In this document: one piece after another, positions 60,135 to 64,000 of the stretch
Layout: every line of letters starts with the position of its first letter
How positions within the stretch are numbered: the first letter of the stretch is position 1
DNA from: Candidatus Baltobacteraceae bacterium
Lineage (GTDB): Bacteria > Vulcanimicrobiota > Vulcanimicrobiia > Vulcanimicrobiales > Vulcanimicrobiaceae
DNA: 64,000 bases
Assembly: GCA_035502855.1 (NCBI GenBank)
Contig: DATJTX010000039.1
Location: 90,066 to 154,065, forward strand
Direction of reading: 5' to 3'
Program-made: the position numbers and the translations under genes
Notes under the pieces: generated by a model
The model's input: the letters and a program-made list of their open reading frames with translations, nothing else
Databases searched by the model: none
Told to the model about the DNA's origin: nothing

Positions 60135-60833
60135 ATGAAAATGATACCTGCCGGCTTCCCACGCGTGCTCGTCATCGACGACGAGGCCGATGTGCGCGAA
60201 CTCCTGGAATACGGGCTTGGCGCGGCGGGTTTTGACGTTCGCTGCGCCGGGGACGGCTATGCCGCAATGCAGATCATGCAGCAATGGCGTCCCGAAGCGG
60301 TTCTGTTGGACGTCATGTTACCCGCAATCGACGGCTTCTCGCTCCTCCCCGCACTGCGGCGCGTAACCGACGCGCCGATTATCATGCTCACCGCGCGATA
60401 TCAAACTGCCGATAAGGTTCGCGGCCTCTTTCAGGGTGCCGATGATTATCTCGCCAAACCGTTTGAAATGGACGAGCTCGTCGCGCGGTTGCACGCGCGT
60501 TTACGCCGTCCGCGCCTCGAGACACGCGAGACCCTCGCCTACGCAGATCTCGTCATCGACGTTTCGGCTCGAACGGTCGTGCGCGGAAGGCGTGCGATCG
60601 AGCTGTCCACGCGCGAGTTCGACCTACTCCTCACGCTGATGCGTCACGCCGAGCGGGTACTCTCCCGGGATCAGTTGCTCGATTTGGTCTGGGGGCACGA
60701 GCGCGACGTCACGCCGGCAACCGTCGAAACCTACGTTTCATATTTGCGCGCCAAGCTCGAACGAACGGGTGAGCCGACGCTGATTCAGACGATTCGAAGC
60801 GTCGGATATTCGATGCGGTTGGAGCCGAAGTGA
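60135..60833 (+). CDS. OmpR/PhoB-type response regulator
   Basis: 232 residues from ATG 60135 (GGAG a few bases upstream); a longer TTG reading from 60027 is not protein-like. Receiver (~1-120): VLVIDDEADVRELLEYGL, phospho-Asp in AVLLDVMLPAIDG, Lys in LAKPFEMDELV. C-terminal winged helix: LSTREFDLLLTLMRHAERVLSRDQLLDLVWG and TVETYVSYLRAKLE. GTGA overlap with the kinase gene indicates a two-component pair. Confidence 0.95.
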   Translation: MKMIPAGFPRVLVIDDEADVRELLEYGLGAAGFDVRCAGDGYAAMQIMQQWRPEAVLLDVMLPAIDGFSLLPALRRVTDAPIIMLTARYQTADKVRGLFQGADDYLAKPFEMDELVARLHARLRRPRLETRETLAYADLVIDVSARTVVRGRRAIELSTREFDLLLTLMRHAERVLSRDQLLDLVWGHERDVTPATVETYVSYLRAKLERTGEPTLIQTIRSVGYSMRLEPK

Positions 60834-62287
60834 GCCGGAGCTTCGCCACGCAGCTGCGCAAACACATACGAGCGACGATTGCGGTGCAGCTCTTCCTCGT
60901 CGGGTTCGTCATCGCCGCTCTGGGATACGTCGTCGAAATCCAGTTTCTCATGCAGGCACAGTCATCCATCGTCCGCGAGATCCCGCAAATTCTCGGAGAA
61001 TCGAACTCAAACGAAAAAAGCGCGCGGGCGATTACGGAAACGATTCTCACCCGCGAATTTCATCCGGGCTTCGAGGTGGTGGCCTTGGTCAACCACACGA
61101 TGTACAAAGGGAGATGGTATGACGGTCCCGGTCCGCGTTACGCGATCGAGCCTACCGACGAATTCGACACGCCGTTCTCGATCCGCCCGCTTGGACTCGC
61201 GCGCAAGACGTCGATGTGGATGGCCTCGCTTGCAGGCTACCGCGGTTTGCAGGTCAGCGTTGGAAGCGCGCTCATCGACACCGACGCAAGTGCCGTGACC
61301 ATCGCGCGCTGCGCGGAGCGCTTGGGAGCGATGTTGACGATAGCCCTGTTCCTCTCCATTCTCTTGGCGAACATCGCGGCCGGCCGGCTGAGCAAACGCG
61401 CGCTCGCGCCGCTGTACCTCGTGCTCGAGGAATTGGAGAGCTTCGCTCGCGGCGACCTTCGCCCGCGACGGATCGAGACCACTCGCAATGACGAACTCGG
61501 CCGGTTGGCCTCCGCCTATAACGATGCCGTCGAAACGGTCGATCGAGCATTGGCCGAGCGCGCTCGGGCGGAGAATCAAATGCGGCAGTTCATGGCCGAT
61601 GCGGCACATCAACTGCGAACGCCGCTGACGGTCTTGCGCGGCTTCATCGGCATTCTTCGCAGGGGAGACGTGAAATCTCCGCGTGACATTCCTCGCATTT
61701 TGGATACGATGGATCGTCAGAGCGCGGCGATGGCGGCGTTGATCAAGCAGCTGATGCTGCTTCAAGAATGGGTTGAGGAACCGCTCGACGCGCAGCCGCT
61801 CGACGCAGGAAAACTAGTTCGCGAAGTCGTTGCACCGCTTGCCGACGCCAATCCGGGACGCGACGTGCGCATCGAGGTTCGAGCGAGCGCCCGTGCGAAA
61901 ATTCCGCGCGACGAGATCACGTATGCGCTGACAAATCTGGTGGACAACGCGCTCAAGTATGCACCCGACGGGCCGATCGTCGTCTCTGTCGATCGCGACG
62001 ACGGCCACGTCGTGATCACGGTGAGCGATCACGGTCCCGGAATCTCCGGAGAGCAGCTCGAGCGGATCTTCGATCGTTTTTATCGCGGCGAGCGGCGCGA
62101 CGTTCCAGGATCGGGCCTGGGATTGGCAATCGCAAAACGCGCCGTCGAGCGCGCAAAGGGGACACTGACGGTGCAAACGCGCCCCGGGTCGGGAACGAGC
62201 TTCGTCATCGTGCTCCCCGAGTTCGAGAACGGTACGGAGCCGATTCACGCACCCGGCGACCCGGTTCTCGCCTTAAAGAGATATTGA
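60830..62287 (+). CDS. Membrane sensor histidine kinase
   Basis: 485 residues from GTG 60830. Two membrane helices (~16-40: IRATIAVQLFLVGFVIAALGYVV; ~160-185: MLTIALFLSILLANIAAG) flank an extracytoplasmic sensor of ~110 residues. HAMP (~185-240), HisKA with DAAHQLRTPLTVLRGFIG, and HATPase with LTNLVDNALKYAPDG, DHGPGISG and GSGLGLAIAKR. Classic EnvZ-like kinase for the preceding response regulator. Its 3' end overlaps the convergent M56 gene by 43 bp. Confidence 0.95.
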   Translation: MSRSFATQLRKHIRATIAVQLFLVGFVIAALGYVVEIQFLMQAQSSIVREIPQILGESNSNEKSARAITETILTREFHPGFEVVALVNHTMYKGRWYDGPGPRYAIEPTDEFDTPFSIRPLGLARKTSMWMASLAGYRGLQVSVGSALIDTDASAVTIARCAERLGAMLTIALFLSILLANIAAGRLSKRALAPLYLVLEELESFARGDLRPRRIETTRNDELGRLASAYNDAVETVDRALAERARAENQMRQFMADAAHQLRTPLTVLRGFIGILRRGDVKSPRDIPRILDTMDRQSAAMAALIKQLMLLQEWVEEPLDAQPLDAGKLVREVVAPLADANPGRDVRIEVRASARAKIPRDEITYALTNLVDNALKYAPDGPIVVSVDRDDGHVVITVSDHGPGISGEQLERIFDRFYRGERRDVPGSGLGLAIAKRAVERAKGTLTVQTRPGSGTSFVIVLPEFENGTEPIHAPGDPVLALKRY

Positions 62288-63444
62288 CTGGTGACGGCTT
62301 TACACGCGCTCATGGCCGGCGAATAGGTCGACGACCACGCGGCTTTGACGACGTCCCGGTCGATGGCGGCGCTCCCGCTGGACTTCACGATCTTCACGCT
62401 GATCACGTGGCCGTCGGGTGCAACCGTCACCAGCGCGCTTGCCCACACGTTGTAGCGGTAATCCGCGCGCGCAATGTCGGGCGGCACCGGATTGAGGATC
62501 TTGACATCCGCGCCGCACGCGAGTGCGACAGTCGTCGCCGGCGCGGCTAGACCCCACCGCATCTGCAACGCGAAGGCAAGGAGGGCGAACACCGCCACAC
62601 TGGCCGAGAGAACGAAGTAATTCGTTTTCAACTGCGAGGCCTTTCCATTGAGCAAACGCGCGATGCGTTTGAGAAGGATGCGTTTCGAGCCGATTGCGCT
62701 CGGGGTGAGGAGTGGGGTGCGTTGGCGCGCCGCGCCTTGCGCCACCTCCGCCAAGCACGACGCGTAGCGATCCGGGTCGCCGGTCGCGTGTACCGCCCAA
62801 TCGTCGCACGCGGACTCGCGCTCTTTGACGAGCTGCCGGCCGATGAGATAGACCCATGGGTTGAAGAAGAGTCCGGCTTCGATGAGCCGCTGGACGAGGT
62901 TTGCGGCGATGTCGCCGCGCCGAATGTGCGCGCGCTCGTGCTGTACGATGCGCTCGAGATCGCCGCGCTCGAGCACGTTCACGAGCGGCGCCGGGATGAT
63001 CACGACAGGCGTGAATAGCCCGGCGGCGATCGGAATCGGGATGTCGGCGGAGGTCATGACGCGATGGCCGAGCTCGGGCGAGGGCGTCGCGCGACGTACG
63101 ATCCGGCCGATTCGCACGTAACTGCGCACCAAACGCGCGAGGCCGAACAGCACGCCGGCAAGCCAAACCGACAGAAGCCACGCGCCGCTCGCGCCGGCCG
63201 CGCGCGCGGTGACGAGAGCGGTTGCCTTCGCCGTGTTTGCCACCGGCGCAGGCAGCGTTGCAATCGCCGGCGCGGGATGCCATTGACTCACGACCGGCAG
63301 CATCACCAGGGTCAGCAGCGCCGCGAACCAGACCGCATATCGTGTGGCGGCATGGCGTTGCGGGAGAAGGACGGTCACGAGCGCGGCGACCGCGGCGACC
63401 AACGCGCCCTGCCAAAGGCCGTCGAGCAGAAAGGTGTCGATCAT
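62245..63444 (-). CDS. M56 (BlaR1/MecR1-type) membrane peptidase with TonB-like C-terminus
   Basis: 399 residues. N-terminal membrane helices (~10-55), LARLVRSYVRIGRIVRRATP loop, zinc motif HERAHIRRGDIAANLVQRL (HExxH), KERESACDDWAVH, helix (YFVLSASVAVFALLAFALQM), then a C-terminal domain (PPDIARADYRYNVWASALVTVAPDGHVISVKIVKSSGSAAIDRDVVKAAWSSTY) that resembles a TonB C-terminal fold rather than the penicillin-binding sensor of BlaR1. Pairs with the BlaI-like gene by 4-bp overlap. Confidence 0.9.
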   Translation of the reverse strand: MIDTFLLDGLWQGALVAAVAALVTVLLPQRHAATRYAVWFAALLTLVMLPVVSQWHPAPAIATLPAPVANTAKATALVTARAAGASGAWLLSVWLAGVLFGLARLVRSYVRIGRIVRRATPSPELGHRVMTSADIPIPIAAGLFTPVVIIPAPLVNVLERGDLERIVQHERAHIRRGDIAANLVQRLIEAGLFFNPWVYLIGRQLVKERESACDDWAVHATGDPDRYASCLAEVAQGAARQRTPLLTPSAIGSKRILLKRIARLLNGKASQLKTNYFVLSASVAVFALLAFALQMRWGLAAPATTVALACGADVKILNPVPPDIARADYRYNVWASALVTVAPDGHVISVKIVKSSGSAAIDRDVVKAAWSSTYSPAMSACKAVTSQYLFKARTGSPGA

Positions 63445-63827
63445 TGCGAGCCCTTCCGATTGCGAGCGAGCATGCGTTTGATTTTGGCAACGTCGTCTTC
63501 GCTGAGCTGGGTATCATCGAGCAGCGTCACCGCGAGCGCGCCCGGTGAGTTGCCGAAGAAGCGATCGAGCAGATGACGCATGGCGGATTTTGCCGCGTCG
63601 TCGCGAGCAACCAGCGGCCGATACACGTAAGAACGCCCGTCTTCATCGTGCGCGATATAGCCTTTTTGTTCGAGCGTACGCAGCGTGGTGAGCACGGTGC
63701 TGTACGCAAGCGGCGGCGGCGCGAGCGCATCGACGACGTCGGCGACGGTGGCGCGGCCGCGTTTCCAGAGCACCTCCATGAGCCGAAGCTCGTGATCGGT
63801 GAGAATACGCGACTTCTTGCGAGACAC
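63441..63827 (-). CDS. BlaI/MecI-type repressor
   Basis: 128 residues from GTG 63827, 6 bases after GGAGG; a longer frame to 63899 runs through the operator and is not chosen. Winged helix: LTDHELRLMEVLWKRGRATVADVVDALAPPPLAYSTVLTTLRTLEQKGYIAHDEDGRSYVYRPL, then a dimerisation tail (KSAMRHLLDRFFGNSPGALAVTLLDD). BlaI-type repressors are cleaved when the partner M56 peptidase is activated. Overlaps the M56 gene by 4 bp. Confidence 0.92.
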   Translation of the reverse strand: MSRKKSRILTDHELRLMEVLWKRGRATVADVVDALAPPPLAYSTVLTTLRTLEQKGYIAHDEDGRSYVYRPLVARDDAAKSAMRHLLDRFFGNSPGALAVTLLDDTQLSEDDVAKIKRMLARNRKGSQ

Positions 63828-63842
63828 CACGATCCTCCGATG

Positions 63843-63870
63843 TATTAGATATGTAATAGCAGTGTACTGC
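63843..63870. promoter_or_regulatory. Double palindrome, likely BlaI-type operator
   Basis: TATTA...TAATA (63843-63858, centre GATATG) is followed directly by GCAGT-GT-ACTGC (63859-63870). Both lie in the AT-rich leader 16-43 bp upstream of the repressor start. Confidence 0.6.
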
Positions 63871-63919
63871 CTCAAAACACGCTTGTCAATTAGATTCATA
63901 ATAGGTTAGGCTCCGTCAG

Positions 63920-64000
63920 GTGCCTGCACGGGACCGCTACAAGTGGATCGCGCTCTCGAACACGACCCTCGCCGTGTTCATGGCGACGCTCGACGGATCG
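63920..64000 (+). CDS. MFS transporter N-terminus (truncated by the window end)
   Basis: 27 codons from GTG 63920: ARDRYKWIALSNTTLAVFMA, then TLDGS. This is the first helix and motif D1 start of a DHA2-type MFS transporter (compare IVD/VLDGTIV). No strong Shine-Dalgarno. Divergent from blaI across ~90 bp. Confidence 0.7.
   Translation, partial: MPARDRYKWIALSNTTLAVFMATLDGS

Noticed and set aside
1..64000. CRISPR array, tRNA-Sec (selC) or other Sec-machinery genes
   Set aside because: No regularly spaced repeats were seen and no SelA/SelB/SelD-like protein or long-acceptor tRNA was recognised; they must lie elsewhere if present.

Overview
The window is a high-GC (roughly 60-65%), gene-dense bacterial chromosome segment with many 1-10 bp stop/start overlaps, frequent GTG and TTG starts, and no rRNA, tRNA or CRISPR array that I could see. 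The mix of YVTN-propeller phosphoesterase, Gly-rich lipobox lipoprotein, CadC/TPR regulators, several sensor/c-di-GMP proteins and a futalosine-type UbiD/UbiA pair suggests a free-living or soil lineage such as Candidatus Eremiobacterota/Vulcanimicrobiota. That assignment is an inference from gene style only.

Region 1-9.4 kb is the most coherent module. It holds a truncated phosphoesterase, an oxalate/formate-type MFS carrier, and a formate dehydrogenase operon (catalytic subunit, four-cluster ferredoxin subunit, NrfD-like membrane subunit, FdhD). The catalytic subunit is interrupted by an in-frame UGA at 4074-4076, exactly at the selenocysteine position of FdnG/FdhF. A bacterial SECIS hairpin follows whose loop lies at the same distance as in E. 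coli fdhF. I read it as one selenoprotein gene (3510-6683), not two ORFs.

9.3-20.6 kb: a large hybrid sensor kinase, an alpha/beta hydrolase and PolX on the minus strand; a degenerate ABC ATPase with a membrane partner on the plus strand; then a minus-strand run (PfpI-like protein without its Cys, HTH-like protein, Rieske ferredoxin, SDR, Ser/Thr dehydratase, internally deleted aminotransferase, ArsR), with RidA and a thioesterase divergent from ArsR. 20.6-22.9 kb: transposase remnant, rpsO, and a lower-GC methyltransferase/AlkB-like pair.

22.9-36 kb: PAS/GAF/SpoIIE phosphatase-kinase, split transketolase, HNH protein, two GGDEF-EAL proteins with reciprocal degeneration, gamma-glutamyltransferase, and pnp. 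36-47.3 kb: propeller lipoprotein, DUF1761, a regulator/DHA2 efflux/TetR operon with a perfect palindromic operator, VOC and SDR enzymes, and a UbiD-UbiA-periplasmic binding protein operon typical of futalosine menaquinone synthesis. 47.3-64 kb: YtrA-type GntR/ABC operon flanked by two very small ORFs, GGDEF, M48-like/RDD fusion, AhpD-like, CadC-TPR, DAG kinase, SemiSWEET, a UTRA-like protein with a pore-like membrane protein, RibD, FUSC/DUF202/DUF302, a two-component system, a BlaI/M56 pair, and the first codons of another DHA2 transporter.

The formate module (uptake/exchange, selenium-dependent oxidation, quinone reduction) fits functionally with the menaquinone genes at 43.8-46.2 kb. The genes for selenocysteine insertion (selA, selB, selC, selD) are not in this window.
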